Part shown: in pieces, positions 6,355-15,143 of the stretch
Layout: each line of letters starts with the position of its first letter
Numbering within the stretch: the stretch's first letter is position 1
DNA from: an uncultured Dorea sp.
GTDB taxonomy: Bacteria; Bacillota; Clostridia; Lachnospirales; Lachnospiraceae
NCBI GenBank assembly: GCA_934307335.1
Contig: CAKRCL010000018.1
Coordinates: 1-27,303 of the forward strand
Direction of reading: 5' to 3'
Length of the DNA: 27,303 bases
Notes under the pieces: model-generated
Told to the model about the DNA's origin: nothing
Seen by the model: the letters and a program-made list of their open reading frames with translations, nothing else
The model's database searches: none
Translations under genes and position numbers: made by a program

Positions 6355-8595
6355 ATGCAGGATTCACAGATTATCAGAACGGAATATAGTGAGTTGATGA
6401 AGAAGTCTTACATTGATTATGCCATGAGCGTTATCATTGCCAGAGCACTTCCGGATGTCAGAGATGGTCTGAAACCGGTACAGCGCCGTACGCTTTATGA
6501 TATGTACGAGCTTGGAATCCGTTATGATAGACCATACCGAAAATGTGCTCGTATTGTTGGTGATACGATGGGTAAATATCATCCACATGGGGATAGTTCG
6601 ATTTATGACGCATTAGTTGTCATGGCACAGGAGTTTAAAAAAGGAATGATTCTCGTGGATGGGCATGGTAACTTCGGCTCTATTGAGGGAGACGGAGCTG
6701 CGGCTATGCGTTATACAGAGGCGAGACTTGCAAAGATTACCCAGGAGGCATATCTGGCTGATCTGGATAAGAATATTGTAGACTTTGTTCCGAACTTTGA
6801 TGAGACAGAAAAGGAACCGGAGGTTCTTCCGGTACGAGTACCGAATCTGTTGATCAATGGTGCAGATGGCATTGCAGTTGGTATGGCGACCAGTATTCCA
6901 CCACATAATCTTGCGGAAGTCGTTGACGCAGTGGAAGCTTACATGAAGAATGAAGAGATATCCACGAAACAATTAATGAAATATATCAAAGGGCCGGATT
7001 TTCCGACGGGTGGAATTGTTGTAAATAAAGATGATCTTCTTGATATCTATGAGTCTGGAGTTGGAAAGATCAAAGTCAGGGGCAAAGTGGAAGTCGAAGA
7101 GATGAAAGGCGGCAAAAAACGTCTTGTTATCACAGAGATTCCATATACAATGATCGGTGCAGGAATCGGAAAATTCCTCAACGATGTGTGCGCTCTTGTA
7201 GAGACGAAAAAGACAAATGACATTGTAGACATTTCAAATATGTCCTCTAAAGAAGGAATCCGAATTGTAATCGAACTGAAAAAGGGAGCAGATGTAGAGA
7301 ATCTGAAAAATATGCTCTACAAGAAGACAAGACTGGAAGATACATTTGGAGTCAATATGCTGGCTGTGGCAGATGGACGTCCGGAGACGATGGGGCTGAA
7401 GAAGATTATCGAACACCATGTGGATTTTCAGTTTGAACTGGCTACGAGAAAATATAAGACATTGCTCGCAAAAGAACAGGATAAAAAAGAAATTCAGGAA
7501 GGACTCATTAAGGCTTGTGATGTCATAGACCTGATTATTGAAATTTTGCGAGGAAGCCAGTCGGTTGCAGATGCAAGAGCATGTCTGACGCAAGGAATTA
7601 CAGAGAATATCAAGTTTAAATCCAGTATTTCTAAGAAGATGGCAGCAATGCTCCGTTTTACAGAGCGGCAGGCGAATGCAATTTTGGAGATGCGCCTTTA
7701 TAAACTCATTGGACTGGAAATTGAAGCTCTTATAAAAGAGCATGAAGAGACTTTGAAAAATATTGCAAAATATGAAGATATTTTGAATAATTATGATTCA
7801 ATGTCAGATGTGATCATAGAAGAACTGGAACATTTTAAAAAAGAATACGCAAGAAAGCGTCGTACAGTCGTAGAAAATGGACAAGAAGCTGTCTATGAAG
7901 AGAAAAAGATTGAAGAGCAGGAAGTTGTATTTTTGATGGATCGTTTTGGATATGCCAAAACGGTTGATGTGGCAACTTATGAGCGCAACAAAGAGGCGGC
8001 AGAAGCGGAAAATAAATGGATCGTAAATTGTCTTAATACCGGGAAACTGTGTGTGTTTACGAATACCGGTAAAATGCATCAGATCAAGGTGCTGGATCTT
8101 CCGCACGGAAAGTTCCGTGATAAAGGACAGCCAATAGATAACGTAAGTAATTATGACAGTACACAAGAGTTGGTTGTTTATATTTGTGATGAGTTACAGC
8201 TTCGGTATGCTAAGTTATTGTTTGCGACGAAGCAGGGGATGATAAAAAAAGTTCAAGGAAATGAATTTCAGGTGGCAAAGCGTACGATTGCAGCGACCAA
8301 GCTTCAAGAGGAAGATGAGCTGATCAGTGTTCAGGTCATCACAGATGATCAACATGTTGTTCTTCAGACAAGAGATGGATATTTCTTGAGATTCCCGGCA
8401 GAGGAAGTTGCGGAAAAGAAGAAGGCTGCAGTTGGAGTACGGGGTATGAAACTTCGAAAAAATGATGAGTTGGAACAGGTCTATCTTTTTGAAGAAGGAA
8501 CCGAATATAAGATTCCTTATAACGAAAGGGAACTTACGTTGAGTCGGCTGAAAGTTGCGAAGCGGGATGGAACAGGAACGAAAGTACGAAACTAA
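6355..8595 (+). CDS. gyrA/parC: Type IIA DNA topoisomerase subunit A, no GyrA-box
   Basis: This is the DNA breakage-reunion subunit. The N-terminal winged-helix domain has [20 protein letters not shown] and the [10 protein letters not shown] loop. Ser81 and Asp85, which correspond to the quinolone-contact residues Ser83 and Asp87 of E. coli GyrA, are unaltered. The catalytic tyrosine is Tyr120 in [25 protein letters not shown] is gyrase-like. Tower and coiled-coil regions follow to about residue 500. The C-terminal domain is a beta-pinwheel with repeats such as [14 protein letters not shown] and [11 protein letters not shown]. At the position of the GyrA-box (QRRGGKG in E. coli blade 1) it has [13 protein letters not shown] (residues 543-555), so the DNA-wrapping motif is absent. 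No acidic tail is present. The gene lies 58 bases after subunit B and is probably cotranscribed with it. Confidence 0.9.
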   Translation: MQDSQIIRTEYSELMKKSYIDYAMSVIIARALPDVRDGLKPVQRRTLYDMYELGIRYDRPYRKCARIVGDTMGKYHPHGDSSIYDALVVMAQEFKKGMILVDGHGNFGSIEGDGAAAMRYTEARLAKITQEAYLADLDKNIVDFVPNFDETEKEPEVLPVRVPNLLINGADGIAVGMATSIPPHNLAEVVDAVEAYMKNEEISTKQLMKYIKGPDFPTGGIVVNKDDLLDIYESGVGKIKVRGKVEVEEMKGGKKRLVITEIPYTMIGAGIGKFLNDVCALVETKKTNDIVDISNMSSKEGIRIVIELKKGADVENLKNMLYKKTRLEDTFGVNMLAVADGRPETMGLKKIIEHHVDFQFELATRKYKTLLAKEQDKKEIQEGLIKACDVIDLIIEILRGSQSVADARACLTQGITENIKFKSSISKKMAAMLRFTERQANAILEMRLYKLIGLEIEALIKEHEETLKNIAKYEDILNNYDSMSDVIIEELEHFKKEYARKRRTVVENGQEAVYEEKKIEEQEVVFLMDRFGYAKTVDVATYERNKEAAEAENKWIVNCLNTGKLCVFTNTGKMHQIKVLDLPHGKFRDKGQPIDNVSNYDSTQELVVYICDELQLRYAKLLFATKQGMIKKVQGNEFQVAKRTIAATKLQEEDELISVQVITDDQHVVLQTRDGYFLRFPAEEVAEKKKAAVGVRGMKLRKNDELEQVYLFEEGTEYKIPYNERELTLSRLKVAKRDGTGTKVRN

Positions 8596-8628
8596 TCATT
8601 ATAGAACAGACAGAAAGAAGGCGACGCA

Positions 8629-9510
8629 ATGATTCAGGATATCAAACCACACAAATTTAATAATCAATATGATCAGAAAAAGAAACCAGACGAAGCCAGT
8701 ATTTTATTATGTTATGATGGTAGAAAGGTGCTGGTGAAAAAGGAAATCTGTAAAGAAAAAACAAGGATCACATATCCGACATTTGCAGAGGCAGGAGTGT
8801 TGGATGATAGATCAGAGACTGCCAGCTATCTTTTTTCGGTAGACGAAAAAAGATATTATCTTGGCGATGATGAACAGGCAAGGATATTGGAAGATGGCGG
8901 ATATGAGTGGATCGATCATCAGGAATTTCGAACTGTGGCTCCGAAATATGAAGCATTTGCCGGAATTACGGGATGGCAGCTTGCCAGATGGTATCGGGAT
9001 CACAAGTTTTGTGGAAGATGCGGGAATATTATGGAACCGGATAGTGCAGAGCGTATGATGCACTGTCCCAAATGCGGTCTCATGGAATTTCCAAAGATTT
9101 GTCCTGCAGTTATAATCGGAGTGACAGATGGAGACAGAATTTTGATGTCTAAGTATGCCGGGAGAGAATATAAGAGATATGCACTTCTGGCTGGTTTTAC
9201 AGAGATTGGCGAGACGCTGGAAGAGACAGTAAGGCGCGAAGTCATGGAAGAAGTTGGATTGAAAGTAAAGAATATTACTTATTATAAAAATCAACCATGG
9301 GCGTTTTCGGATACGTTGCTGGTCGGGTATTTTTGTGAGTTGGATGGATCTGATGAAGTGAAACTAGATGAAAATGAACTGGCACTTGCTGAGTGGTTCA
9401 AAAGAGAAGATATTACAGCAGAGCTTGATGACATCAGCCTGACAAATGAAATGATGCGGGTATTCCGGGATGGATATCAAATACCGACGGGTGTGGAAAA
9501 CGGATTTTAA
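8629..9510 (+). CDS. nudC: NADH pyrophosphatase / NAD-capped RNA hydrolase
   Basis: NudC-family enzymes hydrolyse NADH to NMNH and AMP and remove NAD caps from RNA. The 293-residue product has a variable N-terminal domain to about residue 120, then a zinc ribbon with Cys128-x2-Cys131 and Cys146-x2-Cys149. The Nudix box spans residues 189-211 and fits GX5EX7REUXEEXGU, including RREVMEEVGL. The motif NQPWAFSDTLLVGY just after it corresponds to the SQPWPFPxS signature that separates NudC from other Nudix enzymes. AGAAGG precedes the ATG. The gene starts 33 bases after the topoisomerase A subunit, so it is probably the last gene of that operon; no functional reason for the linkage is evident. A hairpin follows at 9521. 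Both the zinc ribbon and the signature are intact, so activity is likely. Confidence 0.93.
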   Translation: MIQDIKPHKFNNQYDQKKKPDEASILLCYDGRKVLVKKEICKEKTRITYPTFAEAGVLDDRSETASYLFSVDEKRYYLGDDEQARILEDGGYEWIDHQEFRTVAPKYEAFAGITGWQLARWYRDHKFCGRCGNIMEPDSAERMMHCPKCGLMEFPKICPAVIIGVTDGDRILMSKYAGREYKRYALLAGFTEIGETLEETVRREVMEEVGLKVKNITYYKNQPWAFSDTLLVGYFCELDGSDEVKLDENELALAEWFKREDITAELDDISLTNEMMRVFRDGYQIPTGVENGF

Positions 9511-9520
9511 TGAATGAAAG

Positions 9521-9554
9521 AATGGGAAGCTGACATTACTGCTGGCTTCCCATT
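9521..9554. terminator. Hairpin terminator between nudC and the convergent small gene
   Basis: AATGGGAAGC (9521-9530) pairs perfectly with GCTTCCCATT (9545-9554) around a 14-base loop. U-tracts are short on both sides. The hairpin overlaps the last codons of the minus-strand gene at 9536, so terminator and coding sequence share DNA. Confidence 0.6.
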
Positions 9555-9778
9555 TCGCTCAAGGTCCGGAAAAAATCCAGATCATCTTGTTTCAATTTTA
9601 AATTCGTACAATAATTCTTTCCTTCCGGAGTTGTGACATTAATCTCGATCAGGGTTCCTTCTTCCATTGCATTACCGGCAACTGCTTTTAAGAATAATGG
9701 GAACTTCGGGTGATTATTGCGAAAGCGATCCATGCCACTTTTTAATTTCTGGATCATTGCGATCTGATTAAAATTCAT
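9536..9778 (-). CDS. Small conserved-looking protein of unknown function
   Basis: This 80-residue protein is encoded opposite to its neighbours. It is supported as a real gene by an AAAGGAGAGG ribosome-binding site just before its ATG, a near-consensus promoter upstream, and gene-like codon use. The N-terminal third (about residues 1-25) is predicted helical and basic. The middle contains TLIEINVTTPEGKNY, which looks like a beta-hairpin, and the C-terminus LKQDDLDFFRTLSEM is helical and acidic. There is no signal peptide, membrane segment or cysteine cluster, so the protein is probably cytosolic. I do not recognise a named family and assign no function. The 3' end overlaps the hairpin that terminates nudC. 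Confidence 0.75.
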   Translation of the reverse strand: MNFNQIAMIQKLKSGMDRFRNNHPKFPLFLKAVAGNAMEEGTLIEINVTTPEGKNYCTNLKLKQDDLDFFRTLSEMGSQQ

Positions 9779-9810
9779 TTTAACCTCTCCTTTGTTATTT
9801 ATGATGTTTC

Positions 9811-9839
9811 ATTATACAATAGTAGAGATATTGTTTCAA
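9811..9839 (-). promoter_or_regulatory. Sigma-A promoter of the small unknown gene
   Basis: On the minus strand TTGAAA (plus 9834-9839) is followed after 17 bases by a perfect TATAAT (9811-9816). The leader is about 25 bases. This is close to the vegetative consensus and implies substantial constitutive expression. Confidence 0.83.
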
Positions 9840-9889
9840 TATAAAACTCTGCAGAAGGGGAAGGCAGAGGATTAAATGCGAAAAAGCCC

Positions 9890-9918
9890 TTGATTTTTAG
9901 GCATCAGGGTGCTATACT
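9890..9918 (+). promoter_or_regulatory. Sigma-A promoter of the rimP-nusA-infB operon
   Basis: TTGATT (9890-9895), a 17-base spacer and TATACT (9913-9918) lie about 110 bases upstream of rimP. No other good promoter is seen before rpsO, so this probably drives the whole downstream cluster. Confidence 0.7.
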
Positions 9919-9945
9919 TTGAATTAGTAACATAGGAATCGGCGT

Positions 9946-10019
9946 GAAGAGTGGACGAAAGTTCACTCTTCTTTGTTGCCATGGATCATGCCAAAAAGTT
10001 TGAGGAAACTTTTTGGGCA
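9946..10019 (+). promoter_or_regulatory. Two-hairpin leader of rimP
   Basis: The first hairpin is a 10-bp stem, GAAGAGTGGA (9946-9955) with TTCACTCTTC (9962-9971), capped by six bases and followed by TTTG. The second is a perfect 11-bp stem, CCAAAAAGTTT (9991-10001) with AAACTTTTTGG (10006-10016), with loop GAGG; two more pairs form beyond a bulged G. It ends two bases before the AAGGAGG site (10022-10028). The first could act as an attenuator, the second could influence initiation or mRNA stability. The function is inferred. Confidence 0.55.
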
Positions 10020-10035
10020 GTAAGGAGGATATGAA

Positions 10036-10509
10036 TTGTCAAAAAGAGAAATTTATGAGCAGAAAACAGAAGAGATTCTGAATCCGATCATGGAGGAACT
10101 GGAATTTGAACTGGTAGATGTTGAATATGTAAAAGAAGGTAGTATGTGGTACTTAAGAGCATATATTGATAAACCGGGTGGAATTACAGTTAATGACTGT
10201 GAGGCTGTAAGCCGCAGATTATCAGACATTTTAGATGAGAAAGATTATATCGAAGATTCTTATGTTCTGGAGGTCAGCTCTCCGGGGCTTGGAAGACCTC
10301 TGAAGAAAGAAAAAGATTTTAAAAGAAATCTTGGAAAAGAAGTAGAAGTACGTACTTACCGTATGGTCGACAAGAAGAAAGAATTTACAGGACTTCTTGA
10401 CAGTTATGACTATGAGGCAGGAACGGTCACAATAGAACTTGAAGATGGAACTATGAAGACATTTGAAAAAGGCGACATTGCGCTTATTCGCCTGGCGTTC
10501 GATTTTTAG
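10036..10509 (+). CDS. rimP: Ribosome maturation factor RimP
   Basis: RimP assists assembly of the 30S subunit, acting on early 16S rRNA-protein intermediates. The 157-residue protein begins at a TTG (10036) placed seven bases after AAGGAGG; an ATG at 10031 is out of frame and there is no earlier in-frame ATG. The N-terminal domain has LEFELVDVEYVKEGSMWYLR, IDKPGGITVNDCEAVSRRLS and the highly conserved YVLEVSSPGLGRPLKKEKDF. The C-terminal SH3-like barrel has KKKEFTGLLDSYD and ends with a conserved-looking IALIRLAFDF. This is the first gene of the classic rimP-nusA-ylxR-ylxQ-infB order, with nusA 18 bases downstream. The structured leader upstream suggests post-transcriptional control. Confidence 0.96.
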   Translation: MSKREIYEQKTEEILNPIMEELEFELVDVEYVKEGSMWYLRAYIDKPGGITVNDCEAVSRRLSDILDEKDYIEDSYVLEVSSPGLGRPLKKEKDFKRNLGKEVEVRTYRMVDKKKEFTGLLDSYDYEAGTVTIELEDGTMKTFEKGDIALIRLAFDF

Positions 10510-10527
10510 ATTAGGAGGAGATGTACG

Positions 10528-11703
10528 ATGAACACAGAATTATTAGAAGCGTTAAATATTTTGGAAAAAGAAAAAGAAATCAGTAAAGAAACTTTGTTAG
10601 ATGCAATCGAAAACTCTCTGTTAAATGCATGCAAGAACCATTTTGGAAAAGCAGACAACATTAAAGTTATTATGAATCATGATACATGTGAGTATCAGCT
10701 TTTTGCAGAGAAGACAGTTGTTGAAACAGTGGAGGATCCGCTTGAGCAGATCAGCCTTGATGAAGCAAGTCAGTTAGATGGTCATTATTCACTTGGTGAT
10801 ATTGTGCGTGTTCCGATCGAATCCAAATCCTTTGGACGTATCGCAACACAGAACGCAAAGAATCTGATCCTTCAGAAAATCCGCGAGGAAGAGAGAAAAG
10901 TAGTTTATGATCAGTATTTCGAAAAAGAGAAGGATATTGTAACAGGTATTGTACAGCGTTATGTAGGTAAGAATGTAAGTATTAATCTTGGTAAAGCAGA
11001 TGCTATGCTGACAGAGAATGAACAGGTCAAAGGTGAAGTATTTAAGCCAACAGAACGTATCAAATTATATGTAGTTGAAGTAAAGAATACAACAAAGGGA
11101 CCAAAGATTCTTGTATCTCGTACACATCCGGAGTTGGTTAAGAGACTGTTTGAGTCTGAGGTGACCGAGGTGAGAGACGGAATCGTAGAGATCAAGAGTA
11201 TTGCAAGAGAAGCCGGAAGCAGAACAAAAATTGCTGTATGGTCTAATGATCCAGATGTAGATCCGGTTGGTGCATGTGTTGGTATGAACGGTGCGAGAGT
11301 TAATGCAATTGTCAATGAGCTTCGCGGTGAGAAAATTGATATCATTAACTGGAGCGACAATCCGGCAATTCTGATTGAAAATGCATTGAGCCCGGCAAAA
11401 GTTATTTCTGTAATGGCTGATCCGGATGAGAAGAAAGCAAGTGTTATCGTACCAGATTACCAGCTTTCACTTGCAATCGGTAAAGAAGGACAGAATGCAA
11501 GACTGGCAGCAAGACTGACAGGATATAAGATTGATATTAAGAGTGAGAGTCAGGCAATAGAGTCAGGTGAACTGCCGGAGAACTATATGGAACTCGGTGA
11601 AGGAGTATACGAAGAAGATGTATACGATGAGAATGAAGAAGGATACGTAGAAGAAGCCGAAGTTCAGGTTGAAGAGCCGGAAGATAACGGTGAGGAGGCG
11701 TAA
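10528..11703 (+). CDS. nusA: Transcription termination/antitermination factor NusA
   Basis: NusA binds RNA polymerase, promotes pausing and modulates intrinsic termination and antitermination. The 391-residue protein starts at an ATG preceded by TTAGGAGGAG. The N-terminal polymerase-binding domain covers roughly residues 1-130. An S1 domain follows (about 135-200; [19 protein letters not shown]). KH1 contains the conserved [20 protein letters not shown] and KH2 the [19 protein letters not shown] motif. The last 30 residues are strongly acidic ([17 protein letters not shown]), a short tail rather than the two repeat domains of proteobacterial NusA, as usual in Firmicutes. The stop TAA is 8 bases before ylxR, and GAGGAGG inside the NusA tail probably serves as the ylxR ribosome-binding site. 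Confidence 0.97.
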   Translation: MNTELLEALNILEKEKEISKETLLDAIENSLLNACKNHFGKADNIKVIMNHDTCEYQLFAEKTVVETVEDPLEQISLDEASQLDGHYSLGDIVRVPIESKSFGRIATQNAKNLILQKIREEERKVVYDQYFEKEKDIVTGIVQRYVGKNVSINLGKADAMLTENEQVKGEVFKPTERIKLYVVEVKNTTKGPKILVSRTHPELVKRLFESEVTEVRDGIVEIKSIAREAGSRTKIAVWSNDPDVDPVGACVGMNGARVNAIVNELRGEKIDIINWSDNPAILIENALSPAKVISVMADPDEKKASVIVPDYQLSLAIGKEGQNARLAARLTGYKIDIKSESQAIESGELPENYMELGEGVYEEDVYDENEEGYVEEAEVQVEEPEDNGEEA

Positions 11704-11711
11704 AGATCTCA

Positions 11712-11990
11712 TTGGGTGCAAATAAGAAAATACCTATGCGTCAGTGCGTAGGATGTCAGGAAATGAAAAATAAAAAAGAAATGATCCGTGTAATCCGTAC
11801 CAGTGAAGGGGAATTTCTTTTAGATGCGACCGGACGCAAGAATGGACGGGGCGCATACATTTGTCCGAATCAGGAGTGTCTGAAAAAAGCAATTAAGAGC
11901 AGAGGGCTTGAGAGATCATTTAAACAGGCAATTCCGTCGGAAGTGTATGAGTCTTTGGAAAAGGAGATGACAGAGCTTGAAACCAGATAA
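11712..11990 (+). CDS. ylxR: YlxR family (DUF448) RNA-binding protein
   Basis: This 92-residue basic protein carries the DUF448 signature: PMRQCVGCQEMKNKKEMIRV near the start, then ATGRKNGRGAYICPNQEC and LERSFK. The two Cys pairs (CVGC and CPNQEC) are typical. YlxR is a nucleic-acid-binding accessory encoded between nusA and infB; in Bacillus the family member has been described as a modulator of RNase P (RnpM), which I cite from general knowledge. The start is TTG at 11712. GAGGAGG lies about 13 bases upstream in the nusA end, which is a long spacing, so an internal ATG at residue 9 is a weaker alternative. The 3' end overlaps ylxQ by 14 bases, indicating coupled translation. Confidence 0.92.
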   Translation: MGANKKIPMRQCVGCQEMKNKKEMIRVIRTSEGEFLLDATGRKNGRGAYICPNQECLKKAIKSRGLERSFKQAIPSEVYESLEKEMTELETR

Positions 11991-12300
11991 GATTTTATCA
12001 CTCATTGGGCTTGCAACGCGGGCAGGAAAGATTGCCAGTGGAGAGTTCTGTACGGAGAAGGAAGTAAAAACTGGAAGAGCAGCACTTGTTATTGTGGCAG
12101 AAGATGCTTCCGATAATACAAAGAAAAAGTTCCGGGATATGTGTGAATTTTATGAAGTGCCGATTTATTTTTATAAAGATAAAGATATCTTGGGGCATGC
12201 AATGGGAAAAGAATTCCGTGCATCTCTTGCAGTGTTGGATGAGGGTTTTGCAAAGGAAATCACGAAGCAGATGAAGATAGAAGATAATACGGTCGCATAG
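11977..12300 (+). CDS. ylxQ: YlxQ, L7Ae-family RNA-binding protein
   Basis: This 107-residue protein belongs to the L7Ae/L30e/S12e/Gadd45 fold, whose members bind kink-turn RNA. The N-terminal [20 protein letters not shown] and the following [17 protein letters not shown] are the conserved RNA-contact segments, and [18 protein letters not shown] is the other typical block. The start is TTG at 11977, inside the last codons of ylxR, with AAGGAG upstream at about 11961-11966; no ATG start is available. Cellular target RNA is unknown. Position between ylxR and infB matches other Firmicutes. infB follows 14 bases later with a strong AGGAGG. Confidence 0.93.
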   Translation: MKPDKILSLIGLATRAGKIASGEFCTEKEVKTGRAALVIVAEDASDNTKKKFRDMCEFYEVPIYFYKDKDILGHAMGKEFRASLAVLDEGFAKEITKQMKIEDNTVA

Positions 12301-12314
12301 AGGAGGTAGTGTAT

Positions 12315-15107
12315 ATGTCTAAAATTAAAATATATGAGTTAGCAAAAGAACTTGATAAGCCAAGTAAGGATATTGTTGAGTTCTTAAATAAAAAAGATGT
12401 GGATGCCAAAACACATATGAGTACTATTGAAGATTCAGAAGCTGATATGGTAAGAAAAGCATTTGCTCCAAAGGCAGATGATGCAAAGGCTGAGGCACCA
12501 AAGAAGAAAAAAATTGTTCAGGTATTTCGTCCACAGAATACACAAAGTGGTGTCAGACAGGGAGGAAAGCGCCAGGGACAGGGACGTCCGGTAAATGGTG
12601 AAAAGAAAGACGATAAAAAAGAGAATCGTAATCAGAATGGAACTAGAAATAGTAAACCACAGGGTGGCAGAAAAGAAGTAAGAGACGAAAGACCGTCTCA
12701 GCCAATCCGCCCACGTCCGGATAGAATCCGTCAACAGGTTCAGCAGATGCATGAGGCTGAGGCAGCAGCTGCTGCTGAGAAGAAAAGACAGGAGCAGGAG
12801 AAAAAAGAACAGGAAAGACGTGAGAACCGTAGTCAGGGAAATCGTGAGAACCGTGATGACAGACGCGATAACCGTGGACAGGGCGGACGTGACGACAGAC
12901 GTGACAATCGTGGACGTGATGACAGACGCGACAACCGCGGACAGGGCGGACGTGATGACAGACGTGACAATCGCGGACAGGGCGGACGTGATGACAGACG
13001 TGACAATCGCGGACAGAGCGGACGTGACGACAGACGTGACAATCGTGGACGTGATGACAGACGTGATAATCGCGGACAGAGCGGACGTGACGACAGACGC
13101 GACAATCGTGACGACAGACGTGATAATCGTGGACGTGATGACAGACGCGATAACCGCAAGAGTAGTCCGGTAATTCCTGAGCCGATTGTGGAAGGACAGA
13201 AGCCACAGAGAAATAAAGGAAAAGGAAAAGACGACTTTAAGAAGAAAGATTTCCATCATGATGAGGATCGTGTAGGAAAAGGCAAGAAAGGCAAGAATGA
13301 GCCAAAGACTCAGCTTCAGAAACCAGAGAAGAAAGAGCAGAAACAGGAAGAGCAGATCAAATCAATCACAATTCCTGAAGTTCTGACAATTCAGGAACTG
13401 GCAGATAAGATGAAAATCGTTCCATCTGTAATTGTAAAAAATCTCTTTATGCAGGGTAAAATCGTAACCGTCAATCAGGAGATCGATTATGAGACAGCAG
13501 AAGAGATTGCATTAGAATTTGATGTTCTTTGTGAAAAAGAAGAAGTTGTTGATGTAATTGAAGAATTGCTTAAAGAGGATGAAGAAGACGAAAGCAAGAT
13601 GAAAAAACGTCCGCCGGTAGTCTGTGTTATGGGTCACGTTGACCATGGAAAAACCTCCCTTCTGGATGCAATCCGTAAAACGAATGTAATTGACCGTGAA
13701 GCTGGTGGTATTACACAGCATATTGGAGCTTCCGTTGTAGAAGTGAATGGAGAGAAGATCACATTCCTTGATACACCGGGACATGAAGCATTTACTGCTA
13801 TGCGTATGCGTGGAGCAAGTTCTACAGATATTGCAATCCTTGTTGTTGCAGCAGACGATGGTGTTATGCCACAGACTGTTGAGGCGATCAATCATGCAAA
13901 AGCAGCCGGTGTAGAGATTATTGTAGCTGTCAATAAGATTGATAAACCAAGTGCAAACGTAGAACGTGTAAAACAGGAGCTTACAGAATACGAACTGATT
14001 TCAGAAGACTGGGGTGGAAGTACAATTTTTGTTCCAGTATCTGCAAAGACAGGAGAAGGTATGGAAGAATTAATGGAAATGATTCTTCTGACAGCAGAGG
14101 TTATGGAATTGAAAGCAAATCCAAACCGTCGTGCAAGAGGTCTTGTACTCGAGGCTGAGCTGGATAAAGGAAGAGGTCCGGTTGCAACAGTACTTGTACA
14201 GAAAGGTACACTTCGTGTTGGTGATGCAATTGCAGCAGGTTCTGCACACGGTAAGGTAAGAGCTATGATGGACGATAAGGGAAGACGTGTCAAAGAGGCA
14301 GGTCCGTCTGTACCGGTAGAGATTCTTGGACTGAATGATGTACCGAATGCCGGAGAAGTCGTTGTATGCTGCAAGAATGAAAAAGAAGCAAGAAGTTTTG
14401 CTGAGACATTTATTGCCCAGAACAAAGTGAAACTTCTGGAAGATACAAAGTCAAAACTTTCTCTGGATGATCTGTTTACACAGATTCAGGAAGGTAACTT
14501 AAAAGAACTGAATATTATTGTAAAAGCAGATGTTCAGGGATCTGTAGAAGCAGTTAAACAGAGTCTTCTTAAGCTGTCTAATGATGAAGTTGTTGTTAAA
14601 GTTATTCATGGCGGTGTTGGTGCAATCAACGAATCTGATGTCAGCCTTGCGTCAGCGTCAAATGCAATTATTATTGGATTTAATGTTCGTCCGGATACGA
14701 CAGCAAAAGAGACTGCAGACCGTGAAGGTGTAGATGTTCGTCTGTATCGTGTCATCTATAATGCAATTGAGGATGTAGAGGCGGCTATGAAGGGAATGCT
14801 CGATCCGGTATTTGAGGAAAAAGTACTTGGTCATGCAGAAGTTCGTCAGACATTTAAGGCTTCCGGAGTTGGAACAATTGCAGGTTCTTATGTACTGGAT
14901 GGTTTGTTTGAGCGTGATTGCTCTGTACGTCTGACTAGAGATGGAATCGTGATCTTTGAAGGACCACTGGCATCTCTGAAACGTTTCAAAGATGATGTAA
15001 AAGAAGTAAAAGCAGGCTATGAGTGTGGTTTCGTATTTGCGAACTTTAATGATATTAAAGAGGGTGACCTTGTAGAAGCCTTCAAGATGGTAGAGGTTCC
15101 AAGATAG
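12315..15107 (+). CDS. infB: Translation initiation factor IF-2
   Basis: IF-2 is the GTPase that brings initiator fMet-tRNA to the 30S subunit and promotes subunit joining. The ATG at 12315 is eight bases after AGGAGG (12301-12306); an in-frame GTG at 12309 is too close to that site. The 930-residue protein starts with an IF2_N-like domain ([20 protein letters not shown]). A long disordered charged region follows, including an Arg/Asp repeat at about residues 180-281. A second IF2_N module is near 350-400 ([20 protein letters not shown]). The G domain has GHVDHGKT (440-447), DTPGHEAF and NKID. Domain II and the C-terminal fMet-tRNA-binding domain complete the protein. G motifs are intact. The gene is central in the operon and its neighbours act in the same process. 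Confidence 0.97.
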   Translation: MSKIKIYELAKELDKPSKDIVEFLNKKDVDAKTHMSTIEDSEADMVRKAFAPKADDAKAEAPKKKKIVQVFRPQNTQSGVRQGGKRQGQGRPVNGEKKDDKKENRNQNGTRNSKPQGGRKEVRDERPSQPIRPRPDRIRQQVQQMHEAEAAAAAEKKRQEQEKKEQERRENRSQGNRENRDDRRDNRGQGGRDDRRDNRGRDDRRDNRGQGGRDDRRDNRGQGGRDDRRDNRGQSGRDDRRDNRGRDDRRDNRGQSGRDDRRDNRDDRRDNRGRDDRRDNRKSSPVIPEPIVEGQKPQRNKGKGKDDFKKKDFHHDEDRVGKGKKGKNEPKTQLQKPEKKEQKQEEQIKSITIPEVLTIQELADKMKIVPSVIVKNLFMQGKIVTVNQEIDYETAEEIALEFDVLCEKEEVVDVIEELLKEDEEDESKMKKRPPVVCVMGHVDHGKTSLLDAIRKTNVIDREAGGITQHIGASVVEVNGEKITFLDTPGHEAFTAMRMRGASSTDIAILVVAADDGVMPQTVEAINHAKAAGVEIIVAVNKIDKPSANVERVKQELTEYELISEDWGGSTIFVPVSAKTGEGMEELMEMILLTAEVMELKANPNRRARGLVLEAELDKGRGPVATVLVQKGTLRVGDAIAAGSAHGKVRAMMDDKGRRVKEAGPSVPVEILGLNDVPNAGEVVVCCKNEKEARSFAETFIAQNKVKLLEDTKSKLSLDDLFTQIQEGNLKELNIIVKADVQGSVEAVKQSLLKLSNDEVVVKVIHGGVGAINESDVSLASASNAIIIGFNVRPDTTAKETADREGVDVRLYRVIYNAIEDVEAAMKGMLDPVFEEKVLGHAEVRQTFKASGVGTIAGSYVLDGLFERDCSVRLTRDGIVIFEGPLASLKRFKDDVKEVKAGYECGFVFANFNDIKEGDLVEAFKMVEVPR
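12852..13157 (+). repeat. In-frame tandem repeat encoding (G)RDDRRDNR units in IF-2
   Basis: Ten copies of a DDRRDNR core are separated by G, GQGG or GQSG linkers, with one pair directly joined (about residues 180-281 of IF-2). At DNA level the units are about 24-36 bases and very similar, differing mainly at synonymous CGT/CGC and GAT/GAC positions. The array keeps the reading frame. Its near-identity suggests recent expansion by slippage or recombination, so copy number may vary between strains. Confidence 0.92.
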
Positions 15108-15143
15108 AAGCCTTCAAAGGCCTTCTCTTAGGAGGAATAGAAA

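Noticed and set aside
6586..6609. Quinolone-resistance substitution in the topoisomerase A subunit
   Set aside because: The positions matching Ser83 and Asp87 of E. coli GyrA are Ser81 and Asp85, both unaltered.
9841..10035. tRNA gene in the rimP leader, as metY precedes rimP-nusA in E. coli
   Set aside because: No cloverleaf, T-loop motif or CCA-type acceptor can be found; only the two hairpins are present.
12852..13157. CRISPR-like array from evenly spaced repeats
   Set aside because: Repeats are contiguous coding units with no unique spacers, lie in frame in infB, and no cas genes are near.
12435..13259. Several long open frames on both strands across the infB repeat (for example minus 12435-13259 and plus 12751-13173)
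   Set aside because: The tandem repeat keeps other frames open. Their products are monotonous repeats with no start signals, and infB is certain.
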